Positions 28,310-37,167 of a stretch of DNA of 64,000 bases are shown one piece after another. Position 1 is the first letter of the stretch; each line of letters starts with the position of its first letter. Source of the DNA: Vibrio gigantis (GTDB lineage: Bacteria > Pseudomonadota > Gammaproteobacteria > Enterobacterales > Vibrionaceae); NCBI RefSeq assembly GCF_024347515.1, contig NZ_AP025492.1, positions 930,001-994,000 of the forward strand, read 5' to 3'. The position numbers were made by a program, and so were the translations under genes. The notes under the pieces are model-generated. The model made no database searches. It saw only the letters and a list, made by a program, of their open reading frames with translations, and was not told the origin of the DNA.

Positions 28310-29755
28310 ATGAAGTGGTTGAGAAGTTTAAAGCCAAATTCCTTGGTTGCTCGAACCTTGTTATTAACCTTGTTGGCGGTGGTCATTGCTCAAGGTATCG
28401 CAACCTCTATTTGGTACAGCGAATCTAAACATAAGGAATTGGAAGGCATTCGTTCGGCCTCATCGAGCATGGCAAACATGTTTGCTTCCACAGTGACCTT
28501 CTTTCAATCTTTGCCCGTCAAATATCGCCATATCGTGTTAGACCAAATCCGTAATATGGGCGGGACGCGATTCTTCGTCTCTTTCAATAAAGAGGCATTG
28601 ATTGTTGAACCTATTCCCGATACCCGTTTAAAAACCGCCTCGATAGAAGCCATAGAAAGTGTGTTGAGTAACAAGCTCAATAAAGTGGAATCAGTTCGTG
28701 TCGATTTCTCTCGTCCAGAGCATCTTCGATTGCTTAAAAATGACATCTACTTAAGCGATCTCCCTCGATCGTGGGCACATCACACCTTAACGTTAGAGCC
28801 TCTTAATCCACCTATTCTTGTTGTTCAAATAGAATTAACCAGTCATGAATGGGTGTACATTGCGGCATTGTTGCCAGCGCCATATGTGAAACTCGACGAT
28901 ACGATTCTTGGCAGAGAGCAGGTGATTTTCTTAGTTTCTTCGACACTCATTCTTTTGGTTTTGACTTACTTGATGATTCGTCGCCAAGTACGCCCTCTTA
29001 AGAAATTGGCAAGAGCGGCCAATGAGATGAGTATGGATATTCAGCAGCCTCCGCTTAACGAAGAAGGGGCAACAGAGTTGGTCACTGCAACACGAGCTTT
29101 TAATCGCATGCAGCAGCGTATTCGTCGCTATGTGTCTGATCGAGAACACCTTTTTTCTGCTATTTCTCATGACTTGAAGACGCCAATAACACGTCTTAGG
29201 TTACGAGCTGAGTTGTTGGAAAGTGAAGTAAAGAAAGACAAATTCAACAAAGATCTTGATGAACTTGAGATGATGGTGAAAGGCGCATTACAAGCGGTAA
29301 GAGACACGGACCTCCATGAAAACAATGCCATTATCGATCTCAACGAAATGATGCTCTCCGTGATTGAACTGCACAACCAACATCAAACCTTGGTTGAGTT
29401 TGAGCCTGCAGTGGTTGAACCGTTAGTCGCCAAACCATTAGCCATTAAACGCGTGCTTACCAATCTGATCGACAATGCTGTGAAATACGGAAAATCAGCT
29501 GAGGTAGATATTAGCAATGATTCAGTGTGGGTTATTGTAACGATTCAGGATCACGGCAAAGGTATCCCTGAAGATAAGTTAGAGTTGGTTTTTGAACCTT
29601 ATTTTAGGCTAGCAACCGACGACCAAGGACACGGTTTAGGGCTCGGGATTTGTCGAAACATTCTGCATGGACATGGCGGAGATCTCATTATTCACAACTC
29701 CTCTCAAGGTGGATTAGAAGCCAAAGTCTATATACCAAGAGGCCTAGAAGTGTAA
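28310..29755 (+). CDS. Sensor histidine kinase, GtrS-like
   Basis: A 481-residue kinase: first membrane span (about 15-36), a periplasmic sensor domain of roughly 165 residues, a second span (about 204-223), HAMP (about 224-275), and a dimerisation helix with phospho-accepting His287 in SAISHDLKTPITRLR. The ATP-binding domain has N-box LTNLIDNAVKYG near 385 and G-box GHGLGLGICRNILHGHGG near 440. The sensor probably detects sugar or a sugar acid in the periplasm, inferred from the adjoining importer. It ends with a 20-bp inverted repeat overlapping its stop codon. Confidence 0.87.
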   Translation: MKWLRSLKPNSLVARTLLLTLLAVVIAQGIATSIWYSESKHKELEGIRSASSSMANMFASTVTFFQSLPVKYRHIVLDQIRNMGGTRFFVSFNKEALIVEPIPDTRLKTASIEAIESVLSNKLNKVESVRVDFSRPEHLRLLKNDIYLSDLPRSWAHHTLTLEPLNPPILVVQIELTSHEWVYIAALLPAPYVKLDDTILGREQVIFLVSSTLILLVLTYLMIRRQVRPLKKLARAANEMSMDIQQPPLNEEGATELVTATRAFNRMQQRIRRYVSDREHLFSAISHDLKTPITRLRLRAELLESEVKKDKFNKDLDELEMMVKGALQAVRDTDLHENNAIIDLNEMMLSVIELHNQHQTLVEFEPAVVEPLVAKPLAIKRVLTNLIDNAVKYGKSAEVDISNDSVWVIVTIQDHGKGIPEDKLELVFEPYFRLATDDQGHGLGLGICRNILHGHGGDLIIHNSSQGGLEAKVYIPRGLEV

Positions 29756-29774
29756 TGTAACAATTGTGTTACAT
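29755..29774. promoter_or_regulatory. Inverted repeat operator candidate before the ABC importer operon
   Basis: ATGTAACAATTGTGTTACAT has perfect 7-base arms around a 6-base spacer. It begins at the last base of the sensor kinase gene and lies about 90-110 bases before the binding-protein gene, upstream of a TATAAA -10 at 29799-29804 that has no good -35. Confidence 0.5.
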
Positions 29775-29866
29775 AGGGCTTACCTTTTGTTTCAATCTTA
29801 TAAATCAGAATAAGTAGACTCTTTATTGAACCGGACGTCGAGTCCGCTAAAACATGGAAGATAATA

Positions 29867-31114
29867 ATGAAAATCAATAAAACCCTACTTACTCTGTCTC
29901 TTCTTGCTGCCTCAACACTTTCTCAAGCTGGTGAAGTGGAAGTTCTTCACTGGTGGACTGCCGGTGGCGAAGCGAAATCCGCAGCGGTACTGAAAGAGAT
30001 GATTGAAGAACAAGGCCATACATGGAAAGACTTTGCAGTGGCTGGTGGCGGCGGTGAAAGTGCGATGACCGTTTTAAAAACGCGAGCAGTATCAGGCAAC
30101 CCACCATCTGCAGCGCAGATCAAAGGTCATGATATTCAAGAGTGGGGTGGTTTAGGTTTTCTAACGTCTCTCGATGCAACTGCGAAACAAGAACAGTGGG
30201 ATGAACTACTACCAGAAGTAGTGACTAAAGTGATGAAGTGGGATGGTGAATATGTGGCGGTTCCTGTCAACGTTCACCGTGTTAACTGGCTTTGGGCTAA
30301 CCCTGTTGTTTTAGAAAAATCAGGCGTTACGGTTCCAACTACGTTAGATGAGTTCTTTGTTGCTGCAGACAAGATTAAAGCGGCTGGCTTTATTCCACTG
30401 GCTCACGGTGGTCAACCTTGGCAAGACGCAACAGTATTCGAAGCAGTGGCTCTCGACGTACTAGGCAGTGAAGATTACAACAAAGCGTTCGTAGAGCTTG
30501 ATATGGACGTGTTATCTGGCGACAAAATGGTGGAAGTGTTCACCAAATTCAAAAAGATGCGTGACTACATCGACAGTAACTCACCAGGCCGAGATTGGAA
30601 TGTAGCAACTTCAATGGTTATCAATGGCGAAGCTGCAATGCAAATCATGGGTGACTGGGCGAAAGGTGAGTTTACCGCAGCAGGCAAAGTGCCGGGTAAA
30701 GACTACATCTGTGCACCAGCACCGGGCACTGACGGCCAATTTACTTTCAACATCGATAGCTTTGCGTTCTTTGAGTTAAGTGACAAAGAGAATCAAAAAG
30801 CGCAACAAGACCTAGCGAAAACCATTCTTACTAAAGACTTCCAAGAGGTCTTCAACCTTAACAAAGGTTCTATTCCTGTACGTCTAGATATGGACATGTC
30901 TAAATTCGACCAATGTGCGTTGGATTCAATGGCAACCTTCAAAGCGAGTGCCGAATCTGGCGATCTTGTACCGAGTATGGCTCATGGCCTAGCGACGACA
31001 AGCTACGCTCAAGGCGCTATCTATGACGTAGTGACTAACTTCTTCAATGAGAAAGATGCCGATCCGAAACAAGCGGCAGCTAAGTTAGCAAAAGCAGTGA
31101 AAGCGGCTATCTAA
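29867..31114 (+). CDS. gtsA: Sugar ABC transporter periplasmic binding protein, GtsA-like
   Basis: A 415-residue binding protein with a signal peptide ending SQA-GE near residue 21. The mature protein opens [17 protein letters not shown] and contains [42 protein letters not shown] and [10 protein letters not shown], which I recognise from Pseudomonas glucose-binding GtsA. It belongs to the CUT1 carbohydrate class and would deliver glucose or a related hexose to the permease pair. Two cysteines (YICAPAPG and DQCALD) may form a disulfide. A hairpin follows the gene. Confidence 0.88.
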   Translation: MKINKTLLTLSLLAASTLSQAGEVEVLHWWTAGGEAKSAAVLKEMIEEQGHTWKDFAVAGGGGESAMTVLKTRAVSGNPPSAAQIKGHDIQEWGGLGFLTSLDATAKQEQWDELLPEVVTKVMKWDGEYVAVPVNVHRVNWLWANPVVLEKSGVTVPTTLDEFFVAADKIKAAGFIPLAHGGQPWQDATVFEAVALDVLGSEDYNKAFVELDMDVLSGDKMVEVFTKFKKMRDYIDSNSPGRDWNVATSMVINGEAAMQIMGDWAKGEFTAAGKVPGKDYICAPAPGTDGQFTFNIDSFAFFELSDKENQKAQQDLAKTILTKDFQEVFNLNKGSIPVRLDMDMSKFDQCALDSMATFKASAESGDLVPSMAHGLATTSYAQGAIYDVVTNFFNEKDADPKQAAAKLAKAVKAAI

Positions 31115-31147
31115 TCTAACTTGGTCTAATACCAAACCCCCAGGGTG

Positions 31148-31170
31148 GGTAGGCTCGTAGGGAGCCTATC
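31148..31170 (+). other. Intergenic hairpin between gtsA and gtsB
   Basis: TAGGCTC (31150-31156) pairs with GAGCCTA (31162-31168), extended by outer pairs, in the 144-base gap after gtsA. There is no T tract, so it probably stabilises the 3' end of gtsA mRNA or attenuates transcription, keeping binding protein in excess over permease. Confidence 0.6.
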
Positions 31171-31258
31171 TACTCTTCATTCCCAATTCTGATATGCGTG
31201 ATGCTGATGTGGTGCCGTGAGGTAAGCCATTGGTTCGATTGTGCAACAAGGATAAGTT

Positions 31259-32197
31259 ATGGAGCATGTTTTGACTGAGTCGACTCCAAAACCCACAAGG
31301 AGCCAGCCTGCACCGAAACCGAGTTTTGCTGACAGGTTGCAACATTGGTTACCTAAAATTGTACTGGCGCCCACCGCGTTAGTGACCGTGGTGTGTATCT
31401 ACGGCTACATTTTTTGGACGGCAGCGTTGTCGTTCACCAACTCTCGATTTCTACCAAGCTTTAACTTCGTTGGTTTAACCCAATATGAAAAGCTGATGGA
31501 TAACGATCGCTGGATAACCTCAATCACCAACCTCGGTGTGTTTGGTTTTCTATTTATGGCAATTGCTATCTTGTTAGGTGTTGGTTTAGCGGTGTTGCTT
31601 GACCAGAATATCCGCCAAGAAGGGGCGATTCGTACTATCTATTTATACCCAATGGCGTTGTCATTCATCGTGACGGGTACCGCTTGGAAATGGATTCTTA
31701 ATCCAGGTCTTGGCATTGAAAAACTGATGCAAGATTGGGGCTTTACTGACTTCAAATTCGATTGGTTAGTCGACTCTGAAATGTCGGTGTATACCTTAGT
31801 TATCGCGGCACTGTGGCAGTCTTCAGGATTTGTGATGGCGATGTTCTTAGCGGGTTTGCGTGGTATCGATTCTTCAATCATCAAAGCAGCTCAAATCGAT
31901 GGCGCAAGCTTGCCTACTATCTATCTCAAAATCATTCTGCCTTGCTTACGCCCTGTAGTTTTTAGTGCGGTGATCATCACTTCACACATTGCGATTAAGA
32001 GTTTCGACCTCGTGACGGCAATGACAGCGGGCGGCCCAGGTTATTCATCGGACCTTCCTGCGCTATTCATGTATGCACACTCGTTTACACGTGGGCAAAT
32101 CGGCCTTGGTGCTGCGAGTGCCATGATGATGCTTGCTGGTATTTTAGCGATTCTCGTGCCTTACCTTTACTCTGAACTTAGGGAGAAAAAGTCATGA
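31259..32197 (+). CDS. gtsB: Sugar ABC transporter permease, GtsB-like (MalF type)
   Basis: A 312-residue permease with a hydrophilic N-terminal 35 residues and six membrane segments. The EAA loop (AAQIDGASLPTIYLKIILPCLRP, about 218-240) contacts the ATPase. It pairs with the next gene's product to form the channel. The start at 31259 gives the usual N-terminal cytoplasmic tail; its ribosome site is weak. Confidence 0.88.
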   Translation: MEHVLTESTPKPTRSQPAPKPSFADRLQHWLPKIVLAPTALVTVVCIYGYIFWTAALSFTNSRFLPSFNFVGLTQYEKLMDNDRWITSITNLGVFGFLFMAIAILLGVGLAVLLDQNIRQEGAIRTIYLYPMALSFIVTGTAWKWILNPGLGIEKLMQDWGFTDFKFDWLVDSEMSVYTLVIAALWQSSGFVMAMFLAGLRGIDSSIIKAAQIDGASLPTIYLKIILPCLRPVVFSAVIITSHIAIKSFDLVTAMTAGGPGYSSDLPALFMYAHSFTRGQIGLGAASAMMMLAGILAILVPYLYSELREKKS

Positions 32198-33051
32198 TGA
32201 ATAACATCAATTTTGCTCGAATCTTTATTTATTCAGCACTGCTTTTCTTCTGCTTGGTTTACCTAATGCCGCTGTTCGTAATGGTACTGACGTCATTCAA
32301 AACTCTGCCTGACATCAAGGCGGGAAACTTGATGAGTTTACCAAAAGAGTGGGTATTCGATGCTTGGTATAAAGCGTGGGACACCGCGTGTACGGGCGTA
32401 AAATGTGAAGGCATTAAAGGGTACTTCTGGAACTCTTTCCAAATGGTGATTCCTGCGGTTGCTATTTCAACATTGCTCGGTGCATTCAATGGCTACGTGG
32501 TAACCAAGTGGCAGTTCAGAGGTTCAAATCTGTTCTTTAGCTTGCTGTTGTTTGGTTGCTTTATTCCGTTCCAAGTGGTGCTGCTGCCAATGGCGACCAT
32601 GCTTGGCAAGATGGGCTTGGCTAACACAACCATCGGCTTGGTGATTGTGCATGTTATCTACGGTATGGCGTTTACGACTCTGTTTTTCCGTAACTTTTAC
32701 ATCTCGATTCCGGATGAATTGATCAAAGCGGCAAAACTGGATGGTGCAGGCTTCTTTACTATCTTCTTCAAGATCTTATTGCCGATCTCAACGCCAATTA
32801 TCATGGTGACGGTGATCTGGCAGTTCACCGCAATCTGGAATGATTTCTTGTTCGGGGTGGTGTATTCAGGCTCAGAAACTCAGCCGATCACCGTCGCATT
32901 AAATAACTTAGTTAACACCAGCACAGGCGTTAAAGAATACAACGTCGACATGGCTGCCGCGATCATCGCCGCACTGCCAACGTTGTTGGTGTATGTCTTC
33001 GCAGGAAAATATTTTGTTCGTGGCCTAACGGCAGGATCAGTAAAAGGATAA
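32194..33051 (+). CDS. gtsC: Sugar ABC transporter permease, GtsC-like (MalG type)
   Basis: A 285-residue permease with six membrane segments and the EAA loop AAKLDGAGFFTIFFKILLPISTP near 188. It overlaps gtsB by four bases (ATGA), indicating coupled translation. Near 63-77 it has a loop with two cysteines (DTACTGVKCEGIKGYFW), facing the periplasm by topology, that may be disulfide-linked. Confidence 0.88.
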   Translation: MMNNINFARIFIYSALLFFCLVYLMPLFVMVLTSFKTLPDIKAGNLMSLPKEWVFDAWYKAWDTACTGVKCEGIKGYFWNSFQMVIPAVAISTLLGAFNGYVVTKWQFRGSNLFFSLLLFGCFIPFQVVLLPMATMLGKMGLANTTIGLVIVHVIYGMAFTTLFFRNFYISIPDELIKAAKLDGAGFFTIFFKILLPISTPIIMVTVIWQFTAIWNDFLFGVVYSGSETQPITVALNNLVNTSTGVKEYNVDMAAAIIAALPTLLVYVFAGKYFVRGLTAGSVKG

Positions 33052-33056
33052 TTACC

Positions 33057-34169
33057 ATGGCAACATTAGATTTAAAACAGATCCGTAAAACCTATCGCAA
33101 CGCGGACAACGAAACGTTAAAGGGCATCGACATCAGTATCGATTCGGGGGAATTTTTGATACTTGTCGGCCCTTCGGGGTGTGGAAAATCCACCCTAATG
33201 AACACTATCGCAGGGCTAGAAAATATAAGCTCGGGTGAAATCGTGATTGATGGTGTAGATGTAGCGCAGGTTGAACCTAAAGACCGTGATATCGCGATGG
33301 TGTTTCAGTCCTACGCGCTTTATCCGAACATGACAGTACGAGGCAATATCGCTTTTGGTTTGAAGATTCGTAAGATGCCACAGGACGAGATCGATGCAGA
33401 GGTGAATCGTGTCGCTGAAATGCTACAAATCGAACAACTGCTTGATCGTAAACCATCCCAGTTATCTGGTGGTCAGCGCCAACGTGTGGCAATGGGGCGT
33501 GCTTTGGCGCGTCGTCCGAAGCTGTATCTGTTCGATGAACCGCTTTCTAACTTGGACGCTAAGTTGCGTGTTGAGATGCGACACCAGATCAAGCGCTTGC
33601 ACCAAAAGCTCAACACCACGATCGTTTATGTAACCCATGATCAAATTGAAGCAATGACACTCGCTGACCGTATCGCAGTCATGAAGGACGGTGAACTGCA
33701 GCAGCTCGGTACGCCGCAAGAGATCTACACCAAGCCCAACAATATGTTTGTGGCGGGCTTTATGGGTTCACCATCCATGAACTTCATTAAGACCATGGTG
33801 GATTTGGATGAGGAACAGAATCCGATCATCAAGGTGGTTGGCACGGCAGATCAAGAGCACCATATTCGTTTGCCACAAAGTATGCGTGACCAGGATGGTA
33901 AGGAGTTGGTGATTGGGTTACGTCCAGAGCACATCACCGAGCAGGAAGGCGATGATGTTTCTGCCTCTACAAAGCTAGACTTACAGCTAGAGGTATTGGA
34001 ACCTACAGGGCCAGATACGATCGCGATGGTCAAAGTGAATGACCAAGAAGTGGCGTGTCGCTTATCGCCAGAGTTTGAAGTGTCAGTAGGGCAAATGGCG
34101 CCACTTCATTTTGACTTATCAAAAGCGGTTTTCTTTGACGCGCAGACCGAAGCCAGAATTGATTTCTAG
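33057..34169 (+). CDS. gtsD: Sugar ABC transporter ATPase, GtsD-like (MalK/UgpC type)
   Basis: A 370-residue ATPase: Walker A GPSGCGKST near 37, Q-loop VFQSYALYP near 81, signature LSGGQRQRVAMGRA near 134, Walker B LYLFDEP near 155, then the C-terminal OB-type regulatory domain (about 235-370) with GLRPEHI. It powers the importer and closes the operon. It starts five bases after gtsC. Confidence 0.9.
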   Translation: MATLDLKQIRKTYRNADNETLKGIDISIDSGEFLILVGPSGCGKSTLMNTIAGLENISSGEIVIDGVDVAQVEPKDRDIAMVFQSYALYPNMTVRGNIAFGLKIRKMPQDEIDAEVNRVAEMLQIEQLLDRKPSQLSGGQRQRVAMGRALARRPKLYLFDEPLSNLDAKLRVEMRHQIKRLHQKLNTTIVYVTHDQIEAMTLADRIAVMKDGELQQLGTPQEIYTKPNNMFVAGFMGSPSMNFIKTMVDLDEEQNPIIKVVGTADQEHHIRLPQSMRDQDGKELVIGLRPEHITEQEGDDVSASTKLDLQLEVLEPTGPDTIAMVKVNDQEVACRLSPEFEVSVGQMAPLHFDLSKAVFFDAQTEARIDF

Positions 34170-34189
34170 ACACATCCACACGACTATCT

Positions 34190-34217
34190 AACACTTCATC
34201 ACTTGATGAGGTGTTTT
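34190..34217 (+). terminator. Probable terminator after the sugar importer operon
   Basis: AACACTTCATCA pairs with TGATGAGGTGTT (34190-34215) and is followed by TTTT. The T run is short, so confidence is moderate. Confidence 0.6.
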
Positions 34218-34310
34218 GCTTCTAGCCACCTCTTACTTACATTAATGATAAAATCATCAGTAGCGACTATGCTTTATTTGATACTTATTCCTAGGAAAAG
34301 GAAAGTTGTA

Positions 34311-35459
34311 ATGAGAGTTCATATAATTGCAGGAGCGGTGACACTCGCTCTGTTTTCCTCTTCTGTCTTGGGGGTGGTAAACCAAGATTTAAGAGATAGC
34401 TATATTGTTGTGTTAAAGAATAATACCTCCGTGTCGCGAGCGAGCGATATTGCCCGTGAAGTTGCTAACGGGCACGGTGTGGTTGGATATCAATATAGCC
34501 ATGTTCTGAAAGGATTTTCACTCAAGGTGCCTGAGCAAGCACTCAAAGGTCTTAAAAATAGGTTCCCTGAAATTGAATACATAGAGCCAGATATTGAGAT
34601 GCATGCTTTACCGCGAGGAGGAAAACCCGGTAGAGGTGGTGGCGGAGGTGGCGATGTTGAACGAGCTGATCAGCAAACGCCGTGGGGTGTAACGAGAGTG
34701 AATGGTGGGACTGTGGATATGAGTAGTTCCTCATCCGTTGCATGGGTGATTGATTCAGGTATTGACAGTAATCATCCTGATTTGAACGTAAATAAATCAC
34801 GCGGTGCTAATTTTACCCGTGGTAAGAAGACCAACACTAATGATGGCAATGGCCACGGTACACATGTTGCGGGAACGATAGGAGCTTACGACGATGGCTT
34901 TGATGTCATCGGTGTTGCGCCCGGTGTGGAAGTGATCCCTGTTCGAGTCCTAGATAATAGTGGCAGTGGTTCAATGTCTGGAGTTATTGCTGGTGTTGAA
35001 CATGTGGCGATTAATGGTAGTGCGGGTGATTGTGCCAATATGAGCTTGGGAGGTTCAGGGTATTCGGCCGCATTGGAAACTGCTATTCAAGCTGCCGCCG
35101 CACAGGGGATCTTTTTCTCTATCGCTGCGGGTAATTCTGGGTTAGATGCGAATGGTTTTACCCCAGCGAGTACGAATGGCACAAATATCTTTACGATTTC
35201 TGCATTTGAAGAGACCAATGATAATTTTGCTTACTTTTCAAATTATGGGGCTGATGTTGATTATGCTCAACCGGGAGTCGATGTGTTATCGACCAAAGCG
35301 GGTGGAGGAACTGTTTCTTATAATGGTACCTCAATGGCAGCTCCTCACTTCTGTGGTGTCATTTTAGCGAGTGGGTTAGGTGATGGTGAATTACCATCAA
35401 CAGATGGAACGGTAAATAATGACCCAGATGGCAATGCAGATCTGATTGCTGTGAAGTAA
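34311..35459 (+). CDS. Secreted subtilisin-like serine protease (S8) with I9 propeptide
   Basis: A 382-residue secreted protease: signal peptide about 1-21 (ending SSSVLG), inhibitor I9 propeptide (about 28-100, SYIVVLKN to YIEPDIEMHAL), a glycine-rich joint PRGGKPGRGGGGGGD, then the S8 catalytic domain. The triad is Asp in WVIDSGIDS near 148, His in GNGHGTHVAGT near 183 and Ser in NGTSMAAPH near 344; the oxyanion Asn is in AAGNSG near 280. The kexin/proteinase K type is most likely. I start at 34311, where AGGAAAAGGAAAG precedes an ATG and a proper signal peptide. The short C-terminus lacks the extra domains common in Vibrio serine proteases. Confidence 0.88.
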   Translation: MRVHIIAGAVTLALFSSSVLGVVNQDLRDSYIVVLKNNTSVSRASDIAREVANGHGVVGYQYSHVLKGFSLKVPEQALKGLKNRFPEIEYIEPDIEMHALPRGGKPGRGGGGGGDVERADQQTPWGVTRVNGGTVDMSSSSSVAWVIDSGIDSNHPDLNVNKSRGANFTRGKKTNTNDGNGHGTHVAGTIGAYDDGFDVIGVAPGVEVIPVRVLDNSGSGSMSGVIAGVEHVAINGSAGDCANMSLGGSGYSAALETAIQAAAAQGIFFSIAAGNSGLDANGFTPASTNGTNIFTISAFEETNDNFAYFSNYGADVDYAQPGVDVLSTKAGGGTVSYNGTSMAAPHFCGVILASGLGDGELPSTDGTVNNDPDGNADLIAVK

Positions 35460-35520
35460 GAGGTTCCGGCTGGGAATTAACGAAGATCTTTCTGATAAGT
35501 GAGATTCCAGTCTCGACATA

Positions 35521-35552
35521 ATAAAAAGCGACCTGATGGGTCGTTTTTTATT
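35521..35552 (+). terminator. Terminator after the S8 protease gene
   Basis: CGACC (35529-35533) pairs with GGTCG (35539-35543), flanked by AAAAAG and TTTTTT. Confidence 0.75.
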
Positions 35553-35701
35553 GTGAATAATCATCGAGTAGACAGTTAATTATCATCAAAGCTGATATTT
35601 AGTGTGATGTGGCTATATAAAGCTGACGTAGAAACGCGTAGGATCGACCCAACTTTAGACCAAATACTAGGTTGCACTTTGGTGCATAAACAGAAGAATA
35701 C

Positions 35702-37069
35702 ATGAAACTAACAGCAAAACCCTCAGCTAGTAACGCTTTACTTATTTCTATTACGACACCGGACTTCAAAGGTGACGAAGCAAAAGAGTCTCTTGCCGAA
35801 CTTGCTCGCTTAGTAACAACCCTAGGGTTTAAAGTGGTCGGTACTCAATCGCAGCACCACAGTTCAACTCAACGACAAAACGTGTTGGGTGCAGGTAAGC
35901 TTGCGGAAATTGCACACCTAACTGGTTACCAAGGTTCGATTGAAGAAGCAGAAGATGAAGACTTCCTTGATGAATCTGGTCTGTTTGATTCAGAAATCGA
36001 CGAGCTAGACTTTGATGATCTTCCAACGGGCAATTTCCAATATGGTGCTGCTGATGTTGTGGTCTTTGACTGTGATTTAAGTCCATCTCAACTGCGCACT
36101 GTTGAGGCTAGTTTGGGTGTGGAAGTATTTGACCGTACTGGCATCATCATCGAAATCTTCAGCCGTCACGCTCGTACTCGTACTGCTCGTCTGCAAGTTG
36201 ATATCGCTCGTCTAAACTATTTAGTGCCACGACTTCGTGAAACGGCTGAGGGCGACAAAGAGCGCCAGATGGGTCAGGGCGCTGGTGAAACTTCACTAGA
36301 GCTAGACCGTCGTAACGTACGTGACCAAATTGCTGCGCTTAAGCGTGAGCTAGTAAGCGTTCAAGATGAAATGAAGACCCGACGCACAAGACGCGCGGAG
36401 CTTTTCACTGTTGCTTTAGTTGGCTACACCAATGCCGGTAAATCTTCGATGATGCGTGCAATGACCGCAACCGAAGTGGTAGGTGAAGATAAACTGTTCG
36501 CAACGCTAGATACTACGGTTCGCGCGCTTCAGCCGATTACTCAGCCGCGTATCTTAGTTTCAGATACCGTTGGTTTCATCAAGAAACTGCCACACGATCT
36601 TGTTGCTTCATTCCACTCAACGCTAGCAGAAGCGCATGATGCTTCTTTGTTGCTTTATGTGGTTGATGCCTCTGACGTTTCATTCCGTGCACAGCTTGAT
36701 GTGGTACACGACGTATTAGCGCAAGTGGGCGTTGAAGGTAGCGAAAAACTATTAGTGCTGAATAAGTGCGATAGATTGACTGAAGAACAGCAATTAGCGC
36801 TGATTAAAGAGTTCCCAGATGCGATGCTGACGTCAACTCGTGATCCGTTAGATATCACTAAACTGCACAAGTACATCGTTGGTGTTGCTGAAGAAGGCAT
36901 GATCGAAGAAGAGATCACTATCCCTTATTCTGGACAAGGCATCATCGGTGAGATTCGCTCAAACATGAGTGTGGTTAAAGAAGAGTACGACTACGAGCAT
37001 ATTAAATTAACGGTTCGTTCAAGCGCGATTGATTTAGCGCGTTTGAAAAAGCGTATGCAGAAGTCTTAA
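35702..37069 (+). CDS. HflX-family GTPase with acidic N-terminal insertion
   Basis: A 455-residue protein. The N-terminal HflX domain has QRQNVLGAGKLAEIA near 59 and the ribosome/nucleotide-binding blocks FDCDLSPSQLRTVE and DRTGIIIEIFSRHARTRTARLQ. The G domain has G1 GYTNAGKSS near 242, G3 DTVGF near 287 and G4 NKCD near 353. HflX splits stalled or stressed ribosomes. Residues about 80-112 are an extremely acidic insertion not seen in E. coli HflX. The classical hflX of Vibrio lies beside hfq, which is absent here, so this is probably a second paralogue. It is monocistronic. Confidence 0.85.
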   Translation: MKLTAKPSASNALLISITTPDFKGDEAKESLAELARLVTTLGFKVVGTQSQHHSSTQRQNVLGAGKLAEIAHLTGYQGSIEEAEDEDFLDESGLFDSEIDELDFDDLPTGNFQYGAADVVVFDCDLSPSQLRTVEASLGVEVFDRTGIIIEIFSRHARTRTARLQVDIARLNYLVPRLRETAEGDKERQMGQGAGETSLELDRRNVRDQIAALKRELVSVQDEMKTRRTRRAELFTVALVGYTNAGKSSMMRAMTATEVVGEDKLFATLDTTVRALQPITQPRILVSDTVGFIKKLPHDLVASFHSTLAEAHDASLLLYVVDASDVSFRAQLDVVHDVLAQVGVEGSEKLLVLNKCDRLTEEQQLALIKEFPDAMLTSTRDPLDITKLHKYIVGVAEEGMIEEEITIPYSGQGIIGEIRSNMSVVKEEYDYEHIKLTVRSSAIDLARLKKRMQKS

Positions 37070-37100
37070 ATGTCTATCTAGTTGAGATAAGAACGTCCAA

Positions 37101-37132
37101 AGAAAAAGCGACCTAAGTGGTCGCTTTTTTTA
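37101..37132. terminator. Bidirectional terminator between the HflX-like gene and pfaD
   Basis: AAAAAGCGACC (37103-37113) pairs with GGTCGCTTTTT (37119-37129), loop TAAGT, A-rich left and T-rich right. It ends both convergent transcripts. Confidence 0.92.
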
Positions 37133-37167
37133 TTCGTTGAGCCTAGCTAATCTAAGTTATGAGTTAC

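Noticed and set aside
29755..29774. HexR site reading of the inverted repeat before gtsA
   Set aside because: HexR sites have arms TGTAAT/ATTACA with a shorter spacer; the arms and spacing here differ.
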